A stretch of 15,311 bases of DNA from PBB1 sp031380885 (GTDB taxonomy: Bacteria; Pseudomonadota; Gammaproteobacteria; Burkholderiales; Burkholderiaceae_C), in contig JANMXL010000195.1 of assembly GCA_031380885.1 (NCBI GenBank), positions 1 to 15,311 of the forward strand, read 5' to 3'. The translations under genes and the position numbers were made by a program. Below, piece by piece: positions 5,838 through 14,318 of this stretch. Each line of letters begins with the position of its first letter. Position 1 is the first letter of the stretch. Under the pieces are notes generated by a model. That model was not told the DNA's origin. It searched no databases and saw only the letters and a list, made by a program, of their open reading frames with translations.

Positions 5838-7697
5838 ATGCCCGCTCGCAAAGCCAGTACGGCCACCACCGCCAGCACCGAAAAGAAGACCAACGCGCCC
5901 CGCAAACCCAAGGCCGCGCTGACGACGCGCGAGAACCTGTCGGCGTTGATCGAAACCGCGCGCAAGATCCTCCGCAAGGACAAGGGGCTCAATGGCGACG
6001 TGGACCGGCTGCCCTTGCTTACCTGGGTGATGTTCCTGAAGTTCCTCGATGACCTGGAGGTCGTGCACGAGGAAGAAGCCGACCTCGACGGCAAGCATTA
6101 CCAGCCCATCATCGAAGCACCGTACCGGTGGCGCGATTGGGCCGCCCGCGAGGACGGCATCACCGGCGACGAGTTGCTCGCCTTCATCGGGCAGGACACC
6201 GCGGTGCGCGCCGATGGCAGCAAGGGCAAGGGCCTGTTCGCCTACCTGCGGGGCCTGAGCGGCCAGGGCGAGAAAGGCAGCCAGCGCGAGGTGGTGGCCA
6301 ACGTCTTCAAGGGCATCCAGAACCGCATGGTCAGCGGCTACCTGCTGCGCGACATCGTCAACAAGATCAACGGCATCCACTTCAGCGCCAGCGAAGAGAT
6401 GCACACGCTGTCGCATCTGTACGAGTCGATGCTGCGCGAAATGCGCGACGCGGCGGGTGACGCCGGCGAGTTCTACACGCCGCGCCCTGTGGTGCGCTTC
6501 ATGGTGCAGGTGATGGACCCGTGCCTGGGCGAGACCGTGCTCGACCCGGCCTGTGGCACCGGCGGCTTCCTGGTCGAGGCCTACGACCACATCGCACCGA
6601 AAGTGAGTTCGCCCGACCAGCGCCGCGCGCTGCAGCGCGAGACCTTGTTCGGCCAGGAGGCCAAGCCCTTGCCATACATGCTGGCGCAGATGAACCTGCT
6701 GCTGCATGGCCTGGAAGCGCCGCGCATCGCCTACGGCAACACGCTGGACCGCCGGATCAACGAGATCGGCCACAGCGAGCGCGTGGACGCGATCCTCACC
6801 AACCCGCCCTTCGGCGGCGAGGAGGAGGTGGGCATCAAGGCCAACTTCCCGCCCAACATGCAGACTGCCGAAACGGCGCTGCTGTTCCTGCAGTACATCA
6901 TGCGCAAGCTGCGCGTGGCTGGCGCGCCGGTGCCTTCTCATCAACGTGATGGCAAGCCCGCAGCCCGCGGCGGGCGGGCGGCTGTGGTGGTGCCGAACGG
7001 CACGCTGTTCGGCGACGGCATCAGTGCCGCCATCAAGGAGGAACTGCTCAAGGAGTTCCGCCTGCACACCATCGTGCGGCTGCCGCAAGGCGTGTTCGCG
7101 CCCTACACCGACATCCCGGCCAACCTGCTGTTCTTCGAGCGTGGCGGCCCGACCGACACCATCTGGTACTACGAATTGCCCTTGCCGGAAGGCCGCAAGA
7201 AGTACAGCAAGACAGCGCCGCTGCAGTTCGAAGAGTTCGCTGCGGCACTGGCCTGGTGGAACGACCGCCAGCCAGGCCCGCAGGCTTGGGCGGTCAACTT
7301 TGCCGCAAAGCGAGCAGCCGCCGTCGAAGCCGCGGCGCCTCACTGGCAAAGGGCCGAGGCCGAACGCACTGCGGCGTTGGCCCTCGGCAAGCCGCTGCGC
7401 GAGATCGAGCAGGCCATCAGCGCCGCGGCCAACGGCGCGAAGTCGGCGCTGCAGGACCGGCTTCGCGCGCTGAAGGCAGAGCAGCTTGCGCACGAGCATG
7501 GCGCAAAGGCTGCGCAGGCCCAGGGCGACGCGCTGTACTGGCCGATCTTTAACCTGGACATCAAGAACCCCAACGCCAAGGCGGGGCTGGAGCACGCCGA
7601 CCCGAAGGACTTGATCGCCTCGATGCGCGGGCACGAGGCCGAGGTGATGCGCCTGCTGGGTGAGATCGAGGCCCTCGTGAACGAGGTGCAGGCATGA
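5838..7697 (+). CDS. hsdM: type I restriction-modification M subunit (N6-adenine methyltransferase)
   Basis: Methylates adenine in the HsdS-specified site using S-adenosylmethionine and, with HsdS, forms the modification core of the restriction complex. Of its 619 residues, about 30-165 form the HsdM N-terminal helical domain (LSALIETARKILRKDKG onward). The methyltransferase domain shows motif I DPACGTGGF (236-244) and motif IV NPPF (322-325). The C-terminal part, from about residue 480, is a helical, alanine-rich arm that probably contacts HsdS. A proline- and charge-rich insert at about residues 360-375 (VAGAPVPSHQRDGKPAARGG) lies before the conserved GRAAVVVPNGTLF strand. It keeps the reading frame and looks like a surface loop. 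The stop overlaps the start of the next gene (ATGA at 7694-7697). Confidence 0.96.
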   Translation: MPARKASTATTASTEKKTNAPRKPKAALTTRENLSALIETARKILRKDKGLNGDVDRLPLLTWVMFLKFLDDLEVVHEEEADLDGKHYQPIIEAPYRWRDWAAREDGITGDELLAFIGQDTAVRADGSKGKGLFAYLRGLSGQGEKGSQREVVANVFKGIQNRMVSGYLLRDIVNKINGIHFSASEEMHTLSHLYESMLREMRDAAGDAGEFYTPRPVVRFMVQVMDPCLGETVLDPACGTGGFLVEAYDHIAPKVSSPDQRRALQRETLFGQEAKPLPYMLAQMNLLLHGLEAPRIAYGNTLDRRINEIGHSERVDAILTNPPFGGEEEVGIKANFPPNMQTAETALLFLQYIMRKLRVAGAPVPSHQRDGKPAARGGRAAVVVPNGTLFGDGISAAIKEELLKEFRLHTIVRLPQGVFAPYTDIPANLLFFERGGPTDTIWYYELPLPEGRKKYSKTAPLQFEEFAAALAWWNDRQPGPQAWAVNFAAKRAAAVEAAAPHWQRAEAERTAALALGKPLREIEQAISAAANGAKSALQDRLRALKAEQLAHEHGAKAAQAQGDALYWPIFNLDIKNPNAKAGLEHADPKDLIASMRGHEAEVMRLLGEIEALVNEVQA

Positions 7698-8890
7698 GTG
7701 ATCTCGTCCCCGGCAGCGGCAGCATCGATGCTGGGCCGGACTACGGCGGCATGCACGGCGACATCGTCGCTTTGCTGGAAGCCGCCCGCCATGCCGCTGT
7801 CCGCAGCGTCAATGCGTTGATGACGGCCAGCTACTGGGAGATCGGCCGGCGCATCGTTGAATTCGAGCAGGCGGGGCAGGAGCGGGCAGCCTATGGCCAG
7901 GCGCTGCTCAAGCGGCTGTCGGTCGATCTGACCCAGCGCTTCGGCCGAGGATTTTCTGAGCGCAACCTTGAACAGATGCGGCTGTTCTACCTGGCCTGGC
8001 CGCCGGAGCGGATTTCGCAGACACCGTCTGCGAAATCGGCACGCACCCGGATTTCGCAGTCCGTGTCTGGCGAATCGCCCGTACCCGCGGTACCCGGAGC
8101 ACCGATCCGGCCATCGTCAGCGCTGGGCACATTGGCCCAGGCCTTCCCCCTGCCGTGGTCAGCCTACGTGCGCCTGCTGTCCGTCAAGTCTGAAGCAGCG
8201 CGCACGTTCTACGAAACCGAAGCCCTGCGCTGCGGCTGGAGCGTGCGTCAGCTCGACCGGCAGGTCAACAGTCAGTTCTATGAACGCATCGCCCTGTCAC
8301 GCAACAAGGCGGCCATGCTGCGAAAGGCCGAGGCAGCGGAGCTTGGCGACGCCATCACGCCCGAGCAGGCGCTGAAAGACCCCTTCGTCCTGGAGTTCCT
8401 CAACCTCAAGGACGAGTACTCCGAATCGGACCTGGAAGAGGCGCTGATCCAGCACCTGGCCGACTTCCTGCTGGAGCTGGGCGACGACTTCGCCTTCGTG
8501 GGCCGGCAGCGGCGCCTGCGGCTGGACGACAACTGGTTCCGCGTCGATCTGCTGTTCTTCCACCGCGGCCTCAAGTGCCTGCTGGTCATCGACTTGAAGA
8601 TCGGCAAGTTCAGCCATGCCGATGCGGGCCAGATGCACATGTACCTGAACTACGCCCGCGAGCACTGGACGAAGCCCGGCGAGAACCCGCCGGTGGGCCT
8701 GGTGCTGTGCACCAGCAAGGGCCGCAACGAGGCCCACTACGCCTTGGAAGGCCTGCCCAACAAGGTGATGGCGGCCGAGTACCAGACCGTGCTGCCGGAC
8801 GCGAAGCTGCTGGAAGCAGAGTTGGACAAGACGCGGCGGGAACTGGAGGCGCGGCGTGCTGGGCGGGGTGATGCGGAGGCTGGGGAATGA
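7694..8890 (+). CDS. DUF1016 / YhcG-family PDDEXK nuclease domain protein
   Basis: A predicted DNA nuclease of the YhcG family, often found inside type I restriction operons between hsdM and hsdS. Residues 22-100 are the N-terminal DUF1016 domain (SVNALMTASYWEIGRRIVEFEQ, FGRGFSERNLEQMRLFYLAWP). Residues 155-215 continue the conserved SAYVRLLSVKSEAAR and RQLDRQVNSQFYER blocks. Residues 230-370 are the PDDEXK-like nuclease, with D285 (WFRVDLLFF) and D300-L-K302 (LLVIDLK), then KFSHADAGQMHMYLNY. The acidic residue of the x-x-K element is Asp rather than Glu. Between the N-terminal and central parts, a low-conservation linker (residues 106-140) is encoded by two palindromic repeats. The gene overlaps hsdM and hsdS by 4 bases at each end, implying obligate co-translation. 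Proposed roles in the family include supporting restriction or acting as an independent nuclease; which applies here is unknown. Confidence 0.93.
   Translation: MSDLVPGSGSIDAGPDYGGMHGDIVALLEAARHAAVRSVNALMTASYWEIGRRIVEFEQAGQERAAYGQALLKRLSVDLTQRFGRGFSERNLEQMRLFYLAWPPERISQTPSAKSARTRISQSVSGESPVPAVPGAPIRPSSALGTLAQAFPLPWSAYVRLLSVKSEAARTFYETEALRCGWSVRQLDRQVNSQFYERIALSRNKAAMLRKAEAAELGDAITPEQALKDPFVLEFLNLKDEYSESDLEEALIQHLADFLLELGDDFAFVGRQRRLRLDDNWFRVDLLFFHRGLKCLLVIDLKIGKFSHADAGQMHMYLNYAREHWTKPGENPPVGLVLCTSKGRNEAHYALEGLPNKVMAAEYQTVLPDAKLLEAELDKTRRELEARRAGRGDAEAGE
8011..8037. repeat. perfect 12-bp palindrome within the DUF1016 gene
   Basis: GATTTCGCAGAC (8011-8022), a 3-base loop ACC, then GTCTGCGAAATC (8026-8037), a perfect inverted repeat. 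In frame it encodes ISQTPSAKS in the linker at residues 107-115. It occurs at a point where members of this family vary in length. Confidence 0.9.
8050..8076. repeat. second, degenerate copy of the DUF1016 linker palindrome
   Basis: It begins GATTTCGCAG, 39 bases (13 codons) after the first copy, and ends CTGGCGAATC, an imperfect complement. It encodes ISQSVSGES, echoing ISQTPSAKS of the first copy. The same length (27 bases) and same reading phase indicate a duplicated element that has drifted. Confidence 0.75.
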
Positions 8891-10044
8891 AGTCTTGGCC
8901 CCAAGTCGCTCTGGGCGATGTGCTCCGCCGCTCGGACGAGCCCGCCGTGATCGATGCCGCAGCCGAATACCACGAGGTCACGATCAAGCTCTGGGGCAAG
9001 GGGATCGTCAGTCGCGGCAGGGTTCGCGGCAGTGACGTGGTGTCCGCCAGGCACGTGGTCCGCCACAACCAACTGATCTTGTCCAAGATCGACGCACGCA
9101 ACGGAGCTATCGGCTTGGTGCCATTCGAACTGGATGGCGCCATCGTCAGCAACGACTTTCCGTCGTTCGAGTTTCGTGACCTGGGTCGATGCGATCCAGC
9201 TTTCATGGGCTGGCTGGTGCGATCGGCGCCGTTCGTTGAGCTGTGCAGAGCTGCGAGCGAAGGCACCACCAACCGGGTGCGCATCAAGGAGGATCGGTTC
9301 CTTGATCAAAAAATCGCGCTGCCCTTGTTGAGCGAGCAACGAGCCGTCGTCGCCCGCCTCGATGCGTTGACCGAGAAGGCACGGCAAGTGGACGCGCATC
9401 TCGACGCAGTCGAGCGAGATGCAGCGCGCCTGATCCGCAGCTACATCTTTGGTGTCGAGAGTGCGAAGCCAGCGAAGCGCCGCATGTCGGAGTTGGTCTC
9501 TCAACGCCAACCAGACGTGGCCGTGGACGGCACAGCCCAGTACCGCTTCGCAGGTGTCTACTCGTTCGGCCGAGGCGTGTTTCCCAGCGCTGTCAAGATG
9601 GGCAGCGAGTTCTCCTACCAGCGGCTGTCCACCGTCCGGGCCGGTGACTTCATCTACCCCAAGTTGATGGCCTGGGAAGGTGCGCTCGGCGTGGTGCCGC
9701 CGGAGTGCGACGGCATGGTGGTGTCGCCGGAGTTTCCGGTCTTCACTGTCGACACCGAGGCCGTTTTGCCCGAGGTGCTCGACATCTACTTCCGAACCCC
9801 GGACATCTGGCCGACACTGGCAGAGATCAGCGGCGGCACGAATGCCCGCCGCCGCCGTCTGCAGCCCGCGACCTTCCTCAGCTACGAGATGCCGGTGCCC
9901 TCGATGGCAAGGCAGCTTGAACTCCGGGCGATCTACGAGCGCACGCAGTTGCTCAAGACAAAGCACGCCGCGATCCGGCAAACCAATGCTGCGCTGCTGC
10001 CCGCTACGCTTGAGCGTGTTTTCCAATCCGAGGCCACCCCATGA
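8887..10044 (+). CDS. hsdS: type I restriction-modification specificity (S) subunit
   Basis: Determines the DNA sequence recognised for both methylation and cleavage. It has 385 residues and two target-recognition domains (about 1-145 and 200-337). Each is followed by a conserved helical spacer: residues 148-185 (LLSEQRAVVARLDALTEKA) and 340-380 (ARQLELRAIYERTQLLK). This is the normal full-length bipartite layout. The halves are not obvious copies of each other, so a bipartite asymmetric site is expected; the site itself cannot be read from the sequence. The start is fixed by the ATGA overlap with the DUF1016 gene, and the stop overlaps the next gene in the same way. I saw no invertible repeats or simple-sequence tracts that would suggest phase-variable specificity. 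Confidence 0.94.
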   Translation: MKSWPQVALGDVLRRSDEPAVIDAAAEYHEVTIKLWGKGIVSRGRVRGSDVVSARHVVRHNQLILSKIDARNGAIGLVPFELDGAIVSNDFPSFEFRDLGRCDPAFMGWLVRSAPFVELCRAASEGTTNRVRIKEDRFLDQKIALPLLSEQRAVVARLDALTEKARQVDAHLDAVERDAARLIRSYIFGVESAKPAKRRMSELVSQRQPDVAVDGTAQYRFAGVYSFGRGVFPSAVKMGSEFSYQRLSTVRAGDFIYPKLMAWEGALGVVPPECDGMVVSPEFPVFTVDTEAVLPEVLDIYFRTPDIWPTLAEISGGTNARRRRLQPATFLSYEMPVPSMARQLELRAIYERTQLLKTKHAAIRQTNAALLPATLERVFQSEATP

Positions 10045-11789
10045 TCACCAAGCTGACGCTGCGAAACTTCAAGAGCGTGGGCGAGCAGGTCTACAACTTC
10101 ACGCGCTTCGACCTGCTGGTGGGCCGCAACAACAGCGGCAAGAGCACCGTGTTGCAGGCCATGGCCATCTGGCAGTTCTGCGTCGAAGAGTTCCGTCGCT
10201 CCAAGCGAACCGGCAACACCGGCATTCAAGTCGTGCTTCCCAACTTCACCGCGCTGCCGGTGCCGGAGTTCATCCTGCTCTGGAAAGACCGAACCGACCG
10301 CAACTATCCGGTCGACCCGGCCACGGGCAAGAAGAAGCAGGAGTTCGTGCTCATCGAGATACTGCTGGAGTGGCAGGACGCTGCCGACAAGACCGGCGCC
10401 TTCGGCGTCGAACTGCGTTACCACTCACCACAGACCATGTACGCAATTCCGTCCGGCGGCTGGTCGGCATTCCGCGAGTGCGAGAAGGCGGGCTCACTCC
10501 CCCGCATCGCCTACGTGCCGCCGTTCTCGGGTCTTGAGCCGACCGAGAAGTTTCTCGACATCTCACCGATGCGCCAGCAGGTCGGTAAGGGTCAGCCGGG
10601 CAGCGTACTTCGCAACCTGCTGCTGCGGGTCAGCAGCCCGTCGGCGCGTGACAACGGCGACAACGCTCCCAAGATTGCGCCGTCCGCTGCGGACTGGAAG
10701 GAACTGGCCGGAATCGTGGAGCGCTGGTTCTCGGTCAAGATCAGCCAGCCCCGCTACGAGTCGACCAAGGATGTCTACATCACGGTCGAGTACACGGATG
10801 GCAATCGGGCCTACGACATCATCTCGGGCGGCAGTGGCTTCCACCAGACGCTGACTCTGCTGGCCTTCCTGTTCGGCTACCAGCCCACGACGATCCTGCT
10901 CGACGAACCCGACGCGCATCTGCACGTTAACTTGCAGCGTGAAATCCTGGACTACTTCAAGCGCAAATCCTTGGGACTCGGCACGCAGTTCCTGATCGCC
11001 ACCCATGCGGAAGAATTTGCGCGCGGAGTGGACGCGAGCCAGATCGTTTCGCTGCTGAACCGCAAGCCCAAGCGCGTGGAATCGACACCTGCCGTTCTGC
11101 ATGCGATGTCCGATGTGTCCAACGAGGAGATCGCGCGCCTGATGGCGTCGCCCTACATCCTGTATTTGGAGGGCGAGAGCGACGAGCGAATCCTGCGGGC
11201 CTGGGCCGGCGCCTGCGGTGCCCAGGAGGCAATGGACAAGGTCTGCTTCAAGACCATGGGCGGCGGCGGCAAGAAGAATATGAAGGAGCGCGCCGACGCG
11301 CACTTCGCGGCGCTGCAGCAGATCTTGCCGGGTGTCGCCCGGTTGATGCTGTTCGACTTCGACGATGCCGACGAGGCCTTCCACCCTGGGGCGGGAAACG
11401 CCGTTCTGGCCGAGTGGAAACGCAAGAACATCGAGAACTACCTGCTGGTGCCGGATGCGTGGCGCCGTGCGGCCTTGCAGCAGTTGCAACTGGCAGCGGA
11501 CGATCTCTTCGCGCAATCGACGCAGAAGATCATCGACGACTTCTTCATCGACCAGAACCTGACCTTGCCCCCAGGGCGCACCTGGCGCCAGGTCAGCGCG
11601 AACGTCTTTAGTGTGGTGAACGGCAAGAAGATTCTCTTCGAGAACCCGGATGGCCTGTTCCAGCAACTGCGCGCCGCCGATCCCACCGTCATGCTGATCC
11701 GCGAGGCCGTGGCACTCAGCATGTCCGCCGACGAAATCCACGAGGACGTTCATGAATTCATCGCCAAAGTGCTTGCGATGACCCGGTAA
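10041..11789 (+). CDS. OLD-like AAA/ABC-type ATPase with C-terminal TOPRIM nuclease domain
   Basis: A 582-residue protein of the overcoming-lysogenization-defect type, predicted to couple an SMC/ABC-like ATPase to metal-dependent DNA cleavage. The ATPase domain shows Walker A GRNNSGKST (28-36), an ABC signature-like SGGSG (262-266), Walker B ILLDEPDAHLH (285-295) and the switch histidine in IATHAEEF (H322). The TOPRIM part begins at YLEGESDERIL with E377, and has D439-F-D441 (LMLFDFDDAD) as candidate metal ligands. The remaining C-terminus (about 460-582) is predicted helical with unknown role. The start overlaps the hsdS stop by 4 bases, so it is translated with the restriction genes. It is not a two-gene Gabija locus, since no UvrD-type GajB follows; the partner may be the downstream primase-helicase, or the protein may act alone. 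Confidence 0.88.
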   Translation: MITKLTLRNFKSVGEQVYNFTRFDLLVGRNNSGKSTVLQAMAIWQFCVEEFRRSKRTGNTGIQVVLPNFTALPVPEFILLWKDRTDRNYPVDPATGKKKQEFVLIEILLEWQDAADKTGAFGVELRYHSPQTMYAIPSGGWSAFRECEKAGSLPRIAYVPPFSGLEPTEKFLDISPMRQQVGKGQPGSVLRNLLLRVSSPSARDNGDNAPKIAPSAADWKELAGIVERWFSVKISQPRYESTKDVYITVEYTDGNRAYDIISGGSGFHQTLTLLAFLFGYQPTTILLDEPDAHLHVNLQREILDYFKRKSLGLGTQFLIATHAEEFARGVDASQIVSLLNRKPKRVESTPAVLHAMSDVSNEEIARLMASPYILYLEGESDERILRAWAGACGAQEAMDKVCFKTMGGGGKKNMKERADAHFAALQQILPGVARLMLFDFDDADEAFHPGAGNAVLAEWKRKNIENYLLVPDAWRRAALQQLQLAADDLFAQSTQKIIDDFFIDQNLTLPPGRTWRQVSANVFSVVNGKKILFENPDGLFQQLRAADPTVMLIREAVALSMSADEIHEDVHEFIAKVLAMTR

Positions 11790-11813
11790 AAGTGAACGGA
11801 GAGCACGGCCTCC

Positions 11814-14318
11814 ATGACTGAGCGCGAGGCCTTCGCCGCGCTGCAAGCCGAGAACGCGCGGCTGGTGGCGCTGCTGGAGTCGCACGGCATCGCGTGGCGC
11901 ACACCGCCAGCAACAGCGGCGCAGTCAACACTGACTGCACCCGTGCCGGAGCCCGCGCTGGAGGCCCCGGATGCCAGCCTGTCCACAGCCCAGAAGGTGG
12001 CACTGTTCCGGCGGCTCTTCAGGGGCCGCACAGATGTCTATCCAGTCCGCTGGGAGGGCAAGACCTCGGGCAAGTCGGGCTACGCGCTGGCTTGCGCCAA
12101 CGAGTGGCGGGCCGGCGTCTGCGAGAAGCCGCGCATCAAGTGCGGGGACTGCAGCCACCGGCTGCTGCTGCCGTTGTCGGATTCGGTGATCTACGACCAC
12201 CTGGCTGGCAAGCAAACGGTCGGTGTCTATCCGCTGCTGGAAGACGACAGCTGCTACTTCTTGGCGGTGGATTTCGACGAAGCAGATTGGCAGCAGGACG
12301 CACAGGCGTTCATGCAGTCCTGCGATGAGCTGGGCGTGCCGGCGGCGCTGGAAATTTCGCGCTCGGGCAAGGGCGCGCATTCCTGGGTGTTCTTCTCCGG
12401 GCGTGTGTCGGCGCGCGATGCCCGGCGCCTGGGTACCGCCGTCATCAGCCACACCTGCGCGCGCACCCGGCAACTCAGGCTGGCGTCCTACGACCGCTTG
12501 TTTCCCAACCAGGACACGATGCCCAAGGGCGGGTTCGGCAACCTGATCGCGCTGCCTCTGCAGAAGCACCCGCGAGAAAGCGGCTGCAGCGTGTTCGTGG
12601 ACACCACTCTGCGGCCATACGGCGACCAGTGGGCCTATCTCGCCACGGTCCCGCCCATGGCCCCGCATGACATCGAGCCGACCATCCTGCGCGCCACTGG
12701 CGGCGTTCACCCGCTAGACGTGACGTTCATTGACGACGAGGATCTGGCCACGCCTTGGAAGCGCCAGTCCAGTACGTCCACCAAGCTGGCGGGCACCATG
12801 CCCCAGGCTTTGACCGTCACGCTCGCCAACCTGATCTACTTCGAGAAGAGCGTGCTGCCCCAGGCGCTGGCCAATCGGCTGATCCGCCTGGCAGCCTTCC
12901 AGAACCCTGAGTTCTACAAGGCCCAGGCCATGCGCATGTCGGTGTGGGACAAGCCCCGCGTCATCGGCAACGCCGAGAACTACCCGCAGCACATCGCCTT
13001 GCCGCGCGGTTGCTTGGACGCAGCACTTGCCTTGCTGAAAGACAACGGCATCCGATGCGACCTGCAGGACGAGAGGTTCGCCGGCGACCCCATCCAAGCC
13101 GACTTCGTCGGTACTCTACGACCTGACCAGGAGCAGGCCGTGGCGGCCATGCTGAAACACGATGCCGGCGTGCTGTGCGCGCCGACCGCGTTCGGAAAGA
13201 CGGTGACAGCGGCGACGATCATCGCCACGCGCCGAGTGAACACCTTGGTGCTCGTCCACCGCACCGAGTTGTTGAAGCAATGGCAGGAGCGCCTGCAGGC
13301 CTTCCTTGGCTTGAATGACAAAACACGCAAAGGCGTGGTCGGCACCATCGGCGGTGGCAAGGCCAAGCCGACCGGCATGATCGACATCGCCGTGATGCAG
13401 GCACTGTCGCGCCAGGGCGAGGTCAATGCGCTGGTCGAGAACTACGGGCAGATCGTGGTGGACGAATGCCACCACGTGGGTGCCGCATCGTTCGACGCCA
13501 TCCTCAAGCGGACCAAGGCCAAGTTCGTTCTGGGCTTGACCGCCACGCCGATCCGCCGCGATGGCCAGCAGCCCATCATCTTCATGCAATGCGGGCCGAT
13601 CCGTCACACCGCAGCCAGGCCGGCCGGTGCACCGCACGATCTGGAGGTGGTGCCGCGATCACGGATTGCCCGCATCGACTTGGCCGCAACGGCGGGCATA
13701 CAAGACGTGTTCCGGCACCTTGCCAACGACCTGGCCCGCACCCAAGCCATTGCCGCTGAAGCAGCCGCGGCGTTCGAGCAGGGCCGCAAAGTGCTGGTGC
13801 TGACCGAGCGCACCGAACACCTCGAGGCCATCCGCCAGGCCCTGATTGCACGGGCACCGGCGACGTTCGTGTTGCACGGGCGAATGTCGAAGAAGCAGCG
13901 TGCCGGTCTGATCACCGAGTTGGACACGCTGCCACCCGAAGCGCCGCGCATCCTGCTGGCCACCGGAAAACTGGTCGGTGAAGGATTCGACCACCCGCCG
14001 TTGGACACGCTGGTGCTGGCCATGCCGGTGTCCTGGAAGGGCACCTTGCAGCAGTACGCGGGTCGCTTACACCGAGAACACGCCAGCAAAGCCAATGTGC
14101 GGATCATCGACTTCGTCGACACCGGCCACCCGGCGCTGCTGCGGATGTGGGAGAAGCGCCAGCGCGGCTATCGCGCGATGGGCTATCGAGTAGGCGTTGA
14201 TGCGAGCGATGGACGGGCCTCGATGGAGGACGTTGAGGTGCCCGGTCTCGTAGCATCTGAGCAACTCTTTGCCGGACAAGAGGCTGCTGCGGGCGTGGCC
14301 AAAGGTTTGGGGCCATGA
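11814..14318 (+). CDS. archaeo-eukaryotic primase (TOTE-type) fused to SF2 helicase
   Basis: An 834-residue predicted defence protein. Residues 1-25 form a short coiled coil (EREAFAALQAENARLVALLES). A zinc-binding set C94, C103, C110 and C113 follows (CANEW, GVCEKPRIKCGDC). The primase domain has the D153-F-D155 catalytic pair (VDFDEADW), SRSGKGAHSW (182-191) and GFGNLIALPLQKH. A linker spans about 320-430. The SF2 helicase shows motif Q-like LRPDQEQAV (435-443), Walker A PTAFGKT (457-463), DECHH (550-554), TATP (576-579), VGEGFDHPPLDTL (motif V) and QYAGRLHRE (747-755). After the helicase only about 65 residues remain, with no nuclease motif visible, although related proteins are often described with a nuclease domain. 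It begins 24 bases after the OLD-like gene, so it is probably in the same operon. The exact reaction in defence is unknown. Confidence 0.9.
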   Translation: MTEREAFAALQAENARLVALLESHGIAWRTPPATAAQSTLTAPVPEPALEAPDASLSTAQKVALFRRLFRGRTDVYPVRWEGKTSGKSGYALACANEWRAGVCEKPRIKCGDCSHRLLLPLSDSVIYDHLAGKQTVGVYPLLEDDSCYFLAVDFDEADWQQDAQAFMQSCDELGVPAALEISRSGKGAHSWVFFSGRVSARDARRLGTAVISHTCARTRQLRLASYDRLFPNQDTMPKGGFGNLIALPLQKHPRESGCSVFVDTTLRPYGDQWAYLATVPPMAPHDIEPTILRATGGVHPLDVTFIDDEDLATPWKRQSSTSTKLAGTMPQALTVTLANLIYFEKSVLPQALANRLIRLAAFQNPEFYKAQAMRMSVWDKPRVIGNAENYPQHIALPRGCLDAALALLKDNGIRCDLQDERFAGDPIQADFVGTLRPDQEQAVAAMLKHDAGVLCAPTAFGKTVTAATIIATRRVNTLVLVHRTELLKQWQERLQAFLGLNDKTRKGVVGTIGGGKAKPTGMIDIAVMQALSRQGEVNALVENYGQIVVDECHHVGAASFDAILKRTKAKFVLGLTATPIRRDGQQPIIFMQCGPIRHTAARPAGAPHDLEVVPRSRIARIDLAATAGIQDVFRHLANDLARTQAIAAEAAAAFEQGRKVLVLTERTEHLEAIRQALIARAPATFVLHGRMSKKQRAGLITELDTLPPEAPRILLATGKLVGEGFDHPPLDTLVLAMPVSWKGTLQQYAGRLHREHASKANVRIIDFVDTGHPALLRMWEKRQRGYRAMGYRVGVDASDGRASMEDVEVPGLVASEQLFAGQEAAAGVAKGLGP

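Noticed and set aside
5811..7634. Minus-strand open frame of 607 codons opposite hsdM
   Set aside because: Antisense shadow; histidine-, leucine- and arginine-rich composition typical of the reverse of a coding GC-rich gene.
8011..8076. CRISPR-like or phase-variable repeat tract
   Set aside because: Only two copies, palindromic and in coding phase, with no spacers; it is better described as a duplicated in-frame palindrome.
8737..10026. Minus-strand open frame of 429 codons opposite hsdS
   Set aside because: Antisense shadow of a clear S subunit; no domain recognised.
10563..11885. Minus-strand open frame of 440 codons opposite the OLD-like gene
   Set aside because: Antisense shadow; the plus-strand protein has intact Walker and TOPRIM motifs.
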